A stretch of 64,000 bases of DNA from Strigamia acuminata (taxonomy: Eukaryota > Arthropoda > Chilopoda > Geophilomorpha > Linotaeniidae): positions 11,700,517-11,764,516 of the forward strand of contig OX442318.1 in the NCBI GenBank assembly GCA_949358305.1. Direction: 5' to 3'. Below the pieces are notes generated by a model, which was given only the letters and a program-made list of their open reading frames with translations, was not told the origin of the DNA and did not search any database. Numbering within the stretch: position 1 is the stretch's first letter; each line of letters opens with the position of its first letter. Shown here piece after piece: positions 9,215 through 20,500 of this stretch. A program made the position numbers and the translations under genes.

Positions 9215-9997
9215 GTCCGAACGGCGAATCGCCTAAGGGCGAATTTTTGAGATTCGCCATTAGAAATGTAATTGTACCTTTCTAATGGCGAATCTAGGAA
9301 AATTCGCCATTAGAAATGTAATTGTACCTTTCTAATGGCGAATTGGTCAACACTAAAATTGATTCGCCATTAGAAATGTAAGTTGTACCTTTCTAATGGC
9401 GAATCTAGGAAAATTCGCCGTTAGAAATGTAATTGTACCTTTCTAATGGCGAATTGGTCAACACTAAAATTGATTCGCCATTAGAAATGTAAGTTGTACC
9501 TTTCTAATGGCGAATTGGTCAACACTAAAATCGATTCGCCATTAGAAATGTAAGTTGTACCTTTCTAATGGCGAATTGGTCAACACTAAAATCGATTCGC
9601 CATTAGAAAGGTAATGAAATTCGAGCAAGATTCGTTACGGTGTTCAAAACCGCCCGCCCGCTGCACGATCGGTTGTTACAAGACAGGTACGCTGTGTTGA
9701 CTCGCGTTGACTCGCGGCGATAAAGTAATCCAGCTATCAAATAAAGTTTGGAATTCTTTCTAAATCCTTCGGTGACAACGGCTTGCATGTTTGACAATTA
9801 GGCGACGGCGATGGCAAATGAACTAGTAGACGAATCGGTTTCATTTTACACCGATTCGCCATTAGAAACCTATTTGGTCAGTTCCAATGGCGAATGTGTG
9901 CAAATTCGCCATTGGAAATGTTTTTGGCAAAAAAATAAATTTTTTCGCCATTAATCACAATGGCGAAATTCGCCCTTAGGCGATTCGCCGTTCGGAC
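9215..9997. mobile_element. foldback element built from serial palindromes
   Basis: A perfect 32-bp terminal inverted repeat at 9215-9246 and 9966-9997 (outer end GTCCGAACGGCGAATCGCC). From 9250 to about 9610 there are six hairpins with arms ATTCGCCATTAGAAA/TTTCTAATGGCGAAT and a loop of about 12-13 nt (TGTAATTGTACC), separated by two alternating spacers (TAGGAAA, and TGGTCAACACTAAAAT). Diverged hairpins follow at 9855-9965. No transposase. To the right, GTACCGCGGTAC-rich sequence ending GTGCCCAACACTG at about 10120 resembles an hAT-type terminus (CAGTGTTGGGCAC), so this may lie within a larger hAT-derived element. Confidence 0.75.
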
Positions 9998-10293
9998 GGC
10001 ACCCCCGGTATCGGTACTGCATGGCGCCGAAAGTACCGCGGTACAAATACGCGGTACATGCTGCTTTTGCAAAAAGTACCGCGGTACAGGCCAGCGGTAC
10101 AGTACCGTGCCCAACACTGCTATTATCCTACCAGACACATTTTCGTGGACAGCATGTTCTAGCAAACTTTTAAAAACTACAGTATTGTTATTAATTATTA
10201 TCTAAACAGTCAATACTTTCTTTATTTAAATGCACCTCTCTCACATTATTGTTATAAACAGTTACAACACACAGAATTCTTTACTGTATGTGT
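9998..10293. other. flank of foldback, then host intergenic sequence
   Basis: Up to about 10130 the sequence is GC-rich and contains several near-palindromic GTACCGCGGTAC motifs. From 10160 it is paralogous to 31680-31810 upstream of gene B (TATTGTTATTAATTAT.. to CAACACACAGAATTC). No coding sequence supported. Confidence 0.5.
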
Positions 10294-11969
10294 TATGACA
10301 AATACGGCCTTCTCCACTCGATATAACGACAATTTCGCCAATAGATGGCGCTGACGACCAAAAGCGGCAAATTCTAACAGAATTTCCAGTTTGATGTAAA
10401 ATCACATAAAATGCAACTTTTATGTGATTTCAATGTAGAGAATCAACTTTATCTTTATTTTTTGAAGTAAATATTGATATTAAACTGTTTTGTGACAACT
10501 CTTGTCAAGTTATCACAAAACTAGGCTAAGGGATTAACTCACCCCTTTGCACCTGCTCCCAGCTCGGACCCCCCTTTGGTTAAGTTGAAAGACTTAATCC
10601 AAAAGTGTTCCTCGCTATCCAGTTCCTGGCCCGATTTAGCAGAGAGCCATGGCCTGTGTATCCAGTTCCTGTTGACCACCTGGACTGGAAATGTGTCCTG
10701 AGTATCCCATCACTGTGACCAGTGATTGGAGGGATTTGGGGGACCATTGCTCTTATTGGAGCAATGGTCAAGCTATTGTTCACCACGAGTATATATTTCC
10801 TTGCAACAGGAAGTAACTCGCTCTTGACCAGATATTTTGACTATATGTTTTTCTTGAGCCCTTTCTACTACTTCGGTGTTATGTTGATTGCGCAAACACA
10901 AGCTTGTCTGTTGATTGCGCAGTCAATGCCCCATTTACTGCGGGCCTATGACAACCTCCATACGGCGTACACTTGACGTGGAGATGGTTGTAACGCCTCC
11001 ATGTCCGGGTGCCCGATGACGGCCGTGTGGCCGTGAGGAGATTGTGTCCGGCGACGCGTAGGATACCGTCGGGCGCTTTATTCAATCCACAGTGTTCCAC
11101 AAGGCCTGCCAGGTATAGTAAACCACGGCTGCCGAACAGCGTGTCGAAAATATACCGTAGGATTGAAATAACTAAACTCGGAAAAGTTTAGTTAGATTAA
11201 ATCCCCAACTGGTTTATGTCACAACTCACCATTGTGCATAAACATGGATACTTCTTCTAGAACTGTACCAACTGAAGCGTAGCCACTTATAGCATTTACT
11301 TGCAAGAGTAAATGTGTGACTATAATACCAACTCTATGTAAGCAGAATTATTCAAGCATTTACTGACAAGTAAAGCTCGAATAAATACCTCATTACACGA
11401 ACCGAACCAGAAGTGATGACATAAACTCGCAACAGTTTATGCATACGAAGTTCCAATTTGACGTATCAAACCAACTTTAAATGTTGTAAAACATTTATAA
11501 GAGGTTAATTGGTAAATGGCTCTCAACAGCCATTTAAACCAATAACCACCCCAAGTTTGTGGCGATGCAGATACAGTCAACCGGAAGTCCTCGGATATTA
11601 ACCATTTATTTACACAGATGCGAACCCGCGAAACAGACGACAATCAAGCCGATTGAAATGACATCTATTGTTCCAGACCAACTTGATATTATTATAGCGC
11701 CTTCTAGGCTACTGTATGTATATTTAATTCAATCGGTATTTGGCCAATTGTCGGTCTAGTTATTGTATAACTAAATTCCAAGACACATTGATTAATATAA
11801 TCACTTTTCGGTGATTATATTTATATATCAATAAAGATGTTATGTTTTGATAACCAGAAGTCTTCTTATTTTACCCAGTTCACACCTTTAGGTTTGTAAG
11901 CCTTCTCTCAGCACTGACAGATAGACTTGCTTGTTATGCTTAATTTAAGCGGAAAGCGTCATTGTCACA
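10294..11969. mobile_element. hairpin-rich solo-LTR-like element (member 2), 1.68 kb
   Basis: Ends are TATGACAAAT and ATTGTCACA, which are inverted complements apart from one change in the left TG. The target duplication is GTGT at 10290-10293 and 11970-11973. The empty site is in the paralogous flank of gene B at about 31820 (CTGTGTGTTGTAACA). The body contains a chain of short perfect hairpins: about 10398-10430, 10577-10594, 10709-10726 (loop TGAC), 10742-10768 (11-bp arms), 11171-11192, 11293-11314, 11420-11441, 11479-11496 and 11513-11536. AATAAAG at 11832 could be a polyadenylation signal. Its left end resembles the complement of the right end of 29421-31315 (TGTGACAAAT, GCGCC-ATCTA motif), so the two are diverged relatives in opposite orientation. 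No protein encoded. Confidence 0.75.
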
Positions 11970-12120
11970 GTGTTGTAACATTACTTTTTAATTTTTTGAG
12001 TAAAAAGGCCGATTTTATCTTCAGGCTTGGTTGATAGGCATCTGGACAGACATCTAACATCATGAATAGTAAATTATGATAAATTATGAATTATGAGTAG
12101 TTGTGATGTAAGTAAAAACT

Positions 12121-12432
12121 AACACGCAACCATGTAAGTTTGTGCAGTTGTCATTTCGATCTGCATGATCAAGTAAGATACCGGTACTAATATAATGTTA
12201 CAACATGCCTATAAATTGTACGTATACTACAACATTTAGACCAATTAACCAACTATAGAAAGGTTCTGTTGTTCATCTTTTGCCACACAACAAAACAAGG
12301 TAAGAGAAAATCGAAATTGTAAACATTTATGTATAACAGAGACAGCAATGCAATAAATTCACTAAATTTAATGCTATCCTGTGTGTAATCACAGTTAATA
12401 GCCGATATTAGTAAAGTTTACGTTTGCCACGT
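12121..12432 (+). promoter_or_regulatory. distal copy of DEG/ENaC promoter and 5' UTR-exon module (gene A)
   Basis: This block is paralogous to 14208-14545 directly before gene A. It includes the element ACTACAACATTTAGACCAAT, the probable untranslated exon ending TTGCCACACAACAAAACAAG and its splice donor GTAAGAG at 12300. It stops at GTAAAGTTTACGTTTGC, just short of the start codon region. It could serve as an alternative promoter or be a relic. Role inferred only from conservation and position. Confidence 0.5.
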
Positions 12433-12496
12433 TTTTACCATTTATAAATGTTAGTTGGGAAATAAAATTGGTCATTTTGATTGCATGTAATAAAAC

Positions 12497-13247
12497 CGGG
12501 TCACTCCTTGTTAGCAAATCTCATTTTAGCGAATTTAAATTTTTAAACCCATTTTATCGAACTCATTTTAGCGAAAATGAGTTTAAATCACCGCAGCATT
12601 GGATACAGTTTAGCGAAGCCCGTTTTAGCGAAGACTCGTTTTAGCGAAAAATGTATTTTTTAAAAAAAGATTAAACACTGTGCTTTCACATTATAAATGA
12701 ATAACTAACCCAACTAGAAATTGCATGTTTACACTTCTCACTTCTCTTTCAAATAAAATTAAACGGAGAAATAACTCGAGACCGTTTTCCCGCCGATTTT
12801 GTCGATTTGCGCGTCATTTTCGGCCTGTTTTGTGGCGTTTTCGTCCGTTTTTCGGTCGGTTTCTGCGTAGATTTCACTCGTTTTTGCGGAGTTGTCGTTC
12901 GCTTCACCGGCGTTGTTCGTTTCGGCGAAGTTGTCTGAGCATTTCAGGGAGTCTGCGTCCGTTTTTCCAACGTTTTCGTCGGTTTCAGCGAAGGTTTCGG
13001 CGGTTTCTGTGGACTTTTCGTCCGTTTCGGCGAAGTTTTCCTCCGTGTTGACGGAACGTTCGCCACTTTCGCCACTTTTGTTCCATTTAATATTTTTTAA
13101 ATAAAGTAGTTTTTTTCATCTAAAAAATTTCAACCACTTCGTTTTAGCGATTTTCACTTTAGCGAATCCCATTTTAGCGATCACATCGTTTTAGCGAATT
13201 ATTTGGCGCTAAAACAAGGCATTTGCTAAAGTGAGATTCGCTAAAAC
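12497..13247. mobile_element. TTTTAGCG-repeat foldback, left unit
   Basis: Begins CGGGTCACTCCTTGTTAGC and ends CGCTAAAACAA. Motifs TTTTAGCGAA (left) and TTCGCTAAAA (right) are in inverted orientation. Together with 13283-13850 it flanks a 35-bp piece of host repeat Q (TGTGCCTAGAAAAAGTCG..), which in copy 1 of Q at 6008 is uninterrupted. No transposase. Confidence 0.55.
12759..13087 (-). other. repetitive acidic reading frame without start codon
   Basis: On the minus strand about 110 codons are open, with stop at 12759-12761 and no ATG. The translation is a degenerate repeat rich in Glu, Thr, Asp and Asn (NFAETDEKSTETAETFAETD style). The DNA is a degenerate GAAACCGACGAAAA-like repeat. It sits inside the left TTTTAGCG foldback. 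It may be a former coding repeat of a transposon or simply low-complexity sequence; no function is assigned. Confidence 0.25.
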
Positions 13248-13282
13248 AATGTGCCTAGAAAAAGTCGTTTAATAGTGGATGC

Positions 13283-13850
13283 ACCTTGTTTTAGCGATGG
13301 CCTCGTTTTAGCGCTCAAAAATTTGCTGAAACGGGGCATTCGCTAAAGTGAGGCGGCGCTAAAATGAATTTGCTAAAATAGTGTGGTCGAAACATAATGC
13401 TAAAAACTTAAAAAACTTAATGCTAAAACTTAAAACCTAATGCTCGTTCTTCAGGTATTACACTCTATACGAGTAAGGCGATAAAAAGAAGAAACGTTAA
13501 ATTACAAATAGTATTGCCGTGTACGTTTTGCATTGCGTTTGATCATAATTTTCACCTAAACTTAGAAGACTTGCTTTATTTTAGCATCAATGCATCATAA
13601 AATTGTTTTGCAAAATATTTTCATGTGTAAAAGTAAATCTCGTATTTTTGAGATTTTTGGTCGCTTGAGGTAAAGCAGTTGAATGGGAGATGAAATGAGT
13701 TTGATTTAAAATATTTTCGCTAAAACAGGGCATTCGCTAAAATGTGTTTTATGCTGCGGCGATGTAATCTCATTTTTGCTAAAATGAGATCGCTAAAATG
13801 GACTAAAAAAAAATTCGCTAAAATGGGCGTCGCTAAAAAGGAGTGATCCG
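13283..13850. mobile_element. TTTTAGCG-repeat foldback, right unit
   Basis: Begins GATGCACCTTGTTTTAGCG and ends TCGCTAAAAAGGAGTGATCC. Its right end is the inverted complement of the left end of the unit at 12497 (GGGTCACTCCTTGTTAGC against GGATCACTCCTTTTTAGC). The two could be one split element or two insertions of the same family in opposite orientation. AT-rich body without coding capacity. Confidence 0.55.
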
Positions 13851-14207
13851 TTAATGGATTGTCTATGAAACATTTTGTGTTAAAAAAATGCTTGTTTTGT
13901 AGCCATGGCAATAACACATCATAAAAGTAGCAATATCTTATCTGGTATGATACATTCCTCCCTAAAACCATAAATGAGACTTTTCTTATTGATTTCAAAA
14001 AGTAAATAGAACATTTCTAAAGCAAAAATAGACATTGCTTAAAACTTGTTTCCAATTTCATGAAAATGTAATTAGTGCAAGTATAACAAAAGATGAATAA
14101 AAAAGCAACGGTATTTAATTAAAACAAAAAAAATAATCCTAAAGAGCAAATGTTTACCTTAAATGTTGCCAATCATTATCACTGCCGTTAGACTGATTCA
14201 AAACAAG
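13851..14207. repeat. repeat Q (copy 2), right part, and empty site of copia insertion
   Basis: Matches 6030-6390: CATGGCAATAACACATC, CATTCCTCCCTAAAACC, TTGCCAATCATTATCACTGCCG. At 14190-14207 it reads through the position where, in copy 1, the 2.59-kb copia element is inserted. No gene. Confidence 0.7.
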
Positions 14208-14570
14208 CACATGTAACCGTGTAAGTTATTGCAGTTGTCTTTTCTATTCACATGATCAACCACTCAAACATGTTTCGCAGACCTTTCTTTGTAAATAATA
14301 CATTTAAGCTACTAATATGATGTTCTAACATGATTATTAATTGTATACTACAACATTTAGACCAATTATCCAACTGTAGATAGGTTCTGTTGTTGACATT
14401 TTGCCACACAACAAGACAAGGTAAGAAAAAATCGTAATTGTAAACATATATGTATAACAGCAATGCAATAAATTCACTAAATTTAGTGCTATTCTGTGTT
14501 TAGGCACAGCTAATATCCAACAACAGTAAAGTTTACGTTTGCTATCTATTCCACACATATTGTTGCAGTC
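14208..14570 (+). promoter_or_regulatory. proximal promoter and 5' UTR region of DEG/ENaC gene A
   Basis: Conserved upstream of both A and B. A probable untranslated exon ends GCCACACAACAAGACAAG at 14420 with donor GTAAGA. The acceptor TTGTTGCAG at 14560-14568 lies two bases before the ATG at 14571, giving a 148-bp 5' UTR intron. The transcription start is not visible. Conservation of the donor in all four module copies supports the reading. Confidence 0.55.
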
Positions 14571-17500
14571 ATGAACCAGTTAAGAAGATTGAGAAAAAAG
14601 AAAATTGAAAAAATTGCCAAAGACTTTCTTAAGGTTCACAAAACAGAAACAGCAATACACAAGCTATTTTTTCCACGATCATCATTGTTCAACAACAAAA
14701 GCCGGACGTTGATGACCATTATTGCGTTATCTCTATGCATGTACCAATGCTGCGATGTCATCATTCTCTACAAAAGCAAGCCTGTAAAAGTTGATGCATC
14801 CTTCACAGAACCAGCAATTGATGATTACCCCGCAATTCATATTGTATCATTTGAAACGGATGACAGTTTGACTTATCAAAGAGAGAACTCACAAAAGAAA
14901 GGTAGATGGTTAGGGACCATCCATAAATTACGTAACGCAAAATTTTGGATTTTTAGACCCCCTATCCCTGTAACAAGGTCATAACAAATCCACTTTTTTG
15001 TATTTTAGTATGCTACTATAACTTGATCTTCTACATAGACAACCATACGCAACTCACAACAGTAATGAATAAATATAATTTTACCAAAGTGATTGAAGCC
15101 ATAACTTTCAAACGAGTAAGCAAACAAAGCCAAAATAGAAATTGGACAAAATCGCAAAAATCATTGAACCTGATTGTTTCTGCAGGGAACAAAATCTTAT
15201 TCTAACAAGTTTCAAACTCGAGAGAAATACAGTGCTTACGCCTTAGCGACTCAATTGTTAAATAGTAATTTTTTTCCAATTTTATTGCACATTTCTGTTA
15301 ACATTTAATAGCAAAACTGATTACCCCATTCAGATGAAAAATTACCACTTGGTCCTGAATCCCAGTTACTAATAAAAGAAAAAGAAAGAACAACTCGTTC
15401 AGATCATAAGATGGTTGTAGTAAGTATAGACTATAAATGCATAGATGTAGCATACTTTTTTCAGCTGTGTAATTTGGCGGTTCTAGCCAGTTCAGAAAGT
15501 TTGGAATAATCCAAATTTTCATGAGCACATCATTCTTACGAGGCATTTTGGTATTGCTGGAAAGCTCTCACTAAAATAAATGAAAATATTCTCAAAAGAG
15601 ACATAATTTAACTCTAGATTGAGCAAAAAAATACGCCTGTAATCTGTTTTTGAATAAGTACAACACTAGTGTTCAAAAAGTTTGGAATAACGAAAATGAT
15701 GTTCACAAAGTTTGGAATAATTATTTTTAATACTTAGTGACATGCCTACAGATTCATTATAAGATGATTCCACAATCAGGTCATGTGATACTAATACCAT
15801 TATGTCATATTTACATGGCTCTTTACATGTATGTGAGTTTTTGTAGCAAAATCTACAGTATTACCATAGGTTCAGGCAAACAACTGATCTTCAGCTGTTG
15901 GGATGAGAAAATTTTCAATAATATTACAGTCAGCATCGGAATTTACAGCTCCTCAGATGAAACACAAGCCCCTTGTGTCATTATAATCGGCACAGCTCTG
16001 CATCATACTTTAGCAGAAATTTTTACAGTTTGTTGTACTAGTAAGCCATCTGGGTGGCCAGTTTCATGTTTGAGTCTCCAAATCTTCTCATCATTATTTA
16101 GACTTAAAAATATAAGCATTTTATAGTTGCACAATGGGTAGGTGGTTGCTTTATTGATAAAATCATCTACGGACAAGTGGTATACAGCAGCGGATCTAGG
16201 TTTTCGGGGGCCCTGAGCTTGAGGATTTTCCGGGGCCCCTTTATCAAAATTTTTAATAGCAACCCTTTTTTTTAATACATTGTCTTGTGTTGTGGGGACC
16301 TTCTAGAATTTGGGGGCCCTGGGCTCAAGCCCTATTAGCCCTTGAGTAAATCTGCTACTGGTGGTATATTAGATTTTTTTAAAAATCAGAACTTCATTCT
16401 TACGGGATTAAATTTAAATCTGTACTTATGATGGCTCGCAGATCATAAGAATATTGAGACACAAATCCCAACTTAACCCCCCCCCCCAAAAAAAAAAAAA
16501 AAAAAAAAACCTAGGTAGAAACGGAAAAAAATTGAGGAGAATAGTGTCTAATAATTATGATGGAAATAAAAAAAAAAAAACTAATGAGTTTTCATACCAG
16601 AAAGCTATCTTTCTATTCTTCCCTGAAAATAAAAATATTGTTACGTGTGTAGTGTTTGAAGTCGAATTAAAGACGAAGTCGGTTAAAAACTTAACAGTTT
16701 GCAATTTAATTTAGTGCACGACCAACTTGTCTGCACTGTCGGCCATTAACAAAAGGTACAAGTGACGTCACAAGGTCGTACATGTAAATTCGGCCATGTG
16801 ACGTTATAATCTCGAAACAACATACAAAACATAATGCTACGAAAATCTCTTCAACACTCCTCCGATTTCCGTAGCAAACGAATACATAAAATATAATCTC
16901 ATCGTTATATAAATACACATTCTTTGCTTTATAAACTTAAATAATCTTCAGATCTTGCAAACACTTCTGCAACTTTGGTCTCGTAAGCGCTTTTGTTAGG
17001 AAATCAGCTTGCATGTTGGTGCTCTCAATGTGATGAACTTTGATGTTGTGATTCTTCATCTCTTCCTTGATGAAGTGAAACTTCCGGTTCAACAATTTGG
17101 TGCGCATCCTTTGAGTTGATCCTTGGAGTATCTGGATTGCTCCACTATTGTCGTTGAAGATCTCTTTCTTCTCGCAATCTTTGGAGTTCTTGCGTAGCTC
17201 TAATAGCAAATATTCAGACCAAATTAGCTCCAGCATCGCTTCACTGATCGCGTTTAGTTCGCTTTCCGTGGCAGAAAGCGCTACTGTGCGCTGTTTGCCG
17301 CTCCTCCAGTTTAGGATGCTCGTGCCATGTTTGATGACATATCCCGTGAATGACTTGGCATCAGCGCTCGAGTCCCACGAGGCGTCGGCATGGCAATGCA
17401 AATGGCCCTCTTCTTTTCGATACATCAGACCTTGGGTCGCGGTCCCCTTAATGTACCTGAGTACACGTTTCACAGCTTTCATGTGGATCTCCCTGGGGTC

Positions 17501-20500
17501 CCGATTGTACTGTGAAAGTGCACTGACGGCATAACTCACATCCGGGCGAGTCCCCGTGGCCAAATACATTATCGAGCCTATTAACTCCTGGTAAAAGATG
17601 GCGTTCACTGTGGGCTGTCTTTGTAATTGTCCAAATCTTGGTTGGTATCCATCGGAGTTATGGCTGCATTGCAATTAGTCAGACCATATTTCTTGAGGAG
17701 TTTTCTAACATATTTATGCTGGCTCAAGAAATTTCCTTTTGGCGTCTGATCGATTTCCAGTCCGAGAATAAATGCCAGTTCTCCTAAATTGACTAACTCA
17801 ATGTTTGCTGATAATTGGCTTAAAATCGACCTTTTGAATTCCGGGGTCGACGCTAAAGTCACGATATCGTCGACATATATCCCGAAGAATAGGAAATCCG
17901 TTTCTGTAACCAACAAGTAAAGGCAGGGATCGCATAGAGACTGTTGAAAGCCCAAATTGGTCAATTCTTCGTCCAATTTCTCGAACCAGCAGCGTCCGCT
18001 TTGCTTCAAACCATAGATACTTTTCTTCACTTTGCAGACTTTGCCTTTCTTCTTACTCTGGTATCCTAATGGTTCTTGCATATAGATGGTTTCCTTCAAA
18101 ATACCATGAAGGTAAGCCGTCTTCACGTCGTGCTGTTCGACCTCGATTCCCAGTTTGGCCCCAATGTTGATTAGCATTCTGAGCGTTTCCATGCGTATTA
18201 CTGGCGAGTATGTTTCTTCATAATCAACGCCAGGTCTTTGGGAGTAGCCCACTGCTACAAGGCGTGCTTTGTAACGTAAATTTCTGCCGTGTTTGTCCGA
18301 TTTGATGCGGTAAATCCACTTAGATTTGATTGCCTTGGCATCTTTTGGCAAATCGGTCACGTCCCAGACGTCGTGCTGTTCCATCGACTGCATTTCCTCG
18401 TCCATGGCGCGCTTCCAAGCTTCTTTTTGCGGTGACTCTATCGCTTTTTGATACGTTGTCGGCACTAGAATCTGCGCTCTGTATGCAGTGTGCTTGGGTC
18501 CTTTGTACTTGCTTTTCTGCGTTCTTTTGGAACGTCTAACCCCAGATGGACCTGCTTGGCTCTCTGAAGCGGCTCGTCTTCTTACTTCTTCCGTTCTTTT
18601 CGAACGTCGCACTCCCGACGACCCTGACTCGCCTTCAGATGTTTTCTGTCGCCTTTCTTCCAAAACATCTTTAGTTGTTCCTTTTGGACGACCACGTTTG
18701 CGTTTTGCCTTCGGCGTTGGTTCTTTGTCCTCTCCTGGGTCTGATTCGGAAGGCTCTGATGAGGGCAAATACGATCCATCGTCTTCTACTTCTCGCTCCT
18801 CCGAGCTTGGAGGAAAAGAATCCGGTGTAGATGGGTCATCTTCTTCATCCTCCGAGTCCTCAGGAATCGGGACATCTTGTTTATGTTCTGTAGGAGGGCT
18901 TATGTCGATCTGGGTGCCTTCTTGTTTCTTCTTGGGCGATAGCAAATAAAAACCCAATTTATCCTCTTCAAAGTGTACATCTCGTGTCACCATGATACGA
19001 TCCAGTTCGGGGATAAATATTCGATAGGTTTTCTGATTTAATGCGTATCCCACAAAAATCCCTTTTAGCGTTTTAGCGTCCAACTTCGTGCGTTGAAATT
19101 TTGGTTTCAGAACGTTTGCAACGCATCCGAACCTTTTCAAATATTCCACCGTAGGCTTTTGGCCTGTCCAAACTTCTTCTGGACTCTTTCCATGCACGGT
19201 GGACATACAAAAATTCCTCCCATGTACTGCCGCGTGAGCAGCTTCCGCCCAGAATTTCTTTGGCAATTTAGATTCCAATAACATCGTTCTGGCCGCTTCC
19301 ATTATTGTGCGGTTCGAGCGTTCGGAAATTCCATTGGATTCTGGCGAATAAGGAGTCGTGAATTGATGTATCGTGCCTTTCTTCTTGAAAAACTCCCCTA
19401 AGGAAGAAGCTATGAACTCTCCCCCGTTGTTACTTCGTACTTTCTTGAGAATTAATCCGGTTTGCACTTCTTGCTCGGTGATAAAATTCTGAAGTTGTTC
19501 CGAAGTTTCAGCTTTGTTTTTCAGTATCTTGATGAAAATCTTCCGACTAAAATCGTCAACTATGGTTAAAACGTAGCTTCCATCTGCGTATGACGGTGGG
19601 TTGATGGCCCCCATCAGATCCACGTGCAATAACTCAAGTCTTCTGGAGGATTGCGGCCCCTTCACCGTCTTGTGTGGCTTTGCCGACGTTTTTCCTTCAA
19701 TACAGGCTTCACATGTTGAGATTTCGTCTTCTTTCATCTTTAAACCCCGCACGATTTCTTGTTTATTCATTTGCAACAGCGTACGGTAGTTGACGTGCGC
19801 CAATCTCTTATGCCACAGCTCTTGCGTTGCCAACTGGGCTCGTTCCGGCGACTTCTTCGTACGTTCCTTTAAAACAAATGAATCCCCTCGGCGTTGGGCT
19901 TCCATCATTACTTCATCTTGAGGTGTTAGTATTTGGGCAACATTCTTCGTAAATAAAACTTTACACCCACTGTCCACTATCTTTGGCACTGACAAAAGAT
20001 GTGTCTTGAGTTTCGGGACGTATAGAACGTTTTCTAACTTGATTTTTGCTTTTTCCGTCCGAAGTTCCATTTCTCCTATGCCTTGCGATGCTAATACTAT
20101 TCCTTCTCCGGCTAAGCCAATTGTCTGGGCTTCGTCGTCAAGCTCGGTAAATTTATCCTTGCGTGACGTCATGTGACTGGACGCCCCGGAGTCCAATAAC
20201 CATTCCAACGAAATTTGCGCGCATTCAGGTTCTGATTCATGCTCAGCTGCAATCTGTGAAACGTGAAATGTAAACTGGAACAAGGGCTCATCCGCTGCGA
20301 CGGCTGCTTCCTCCTTCTTCGCGTTTCCACGACCCCGTGGAGATGGTTTTGACTTGGCCTCATCTGTCCGGTTCTTAGTTGTCTTAGGGCGCCAACAATC
20401 TCGTGCGAAATGGCCAGGCTTGTTGCAGTTGAAGCATTTAATTCCTTCTTTTCTCTTCGCTTTGTAAGCGCTTTCGGTTAAATTTTCTCGTCCTGCATCA

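Noticed and set aside
9250-9610. CRISPR-like array of palindromic repeats with short spacers
   Set aside because: Spacers are only two recurrent sequences, the array is bounded by terminal inverted repeats and the context is eukaryotic; it is a foldback element.
15737-16126. Plus-strand 129-codon ORF in intron 4 of gene A as an additional DEG/ENaC exon
   Set aside because: The frame is broken in gene B and no phase-compatible exon is needed there once exon 4 (15334-15419) is placed.
17605-17674. Programmed frameshift in copia 1
   Set aside because: No slippery heptamer at the overlap and the shift falls between RT and RNase H, where a programmed shift would not be expected.
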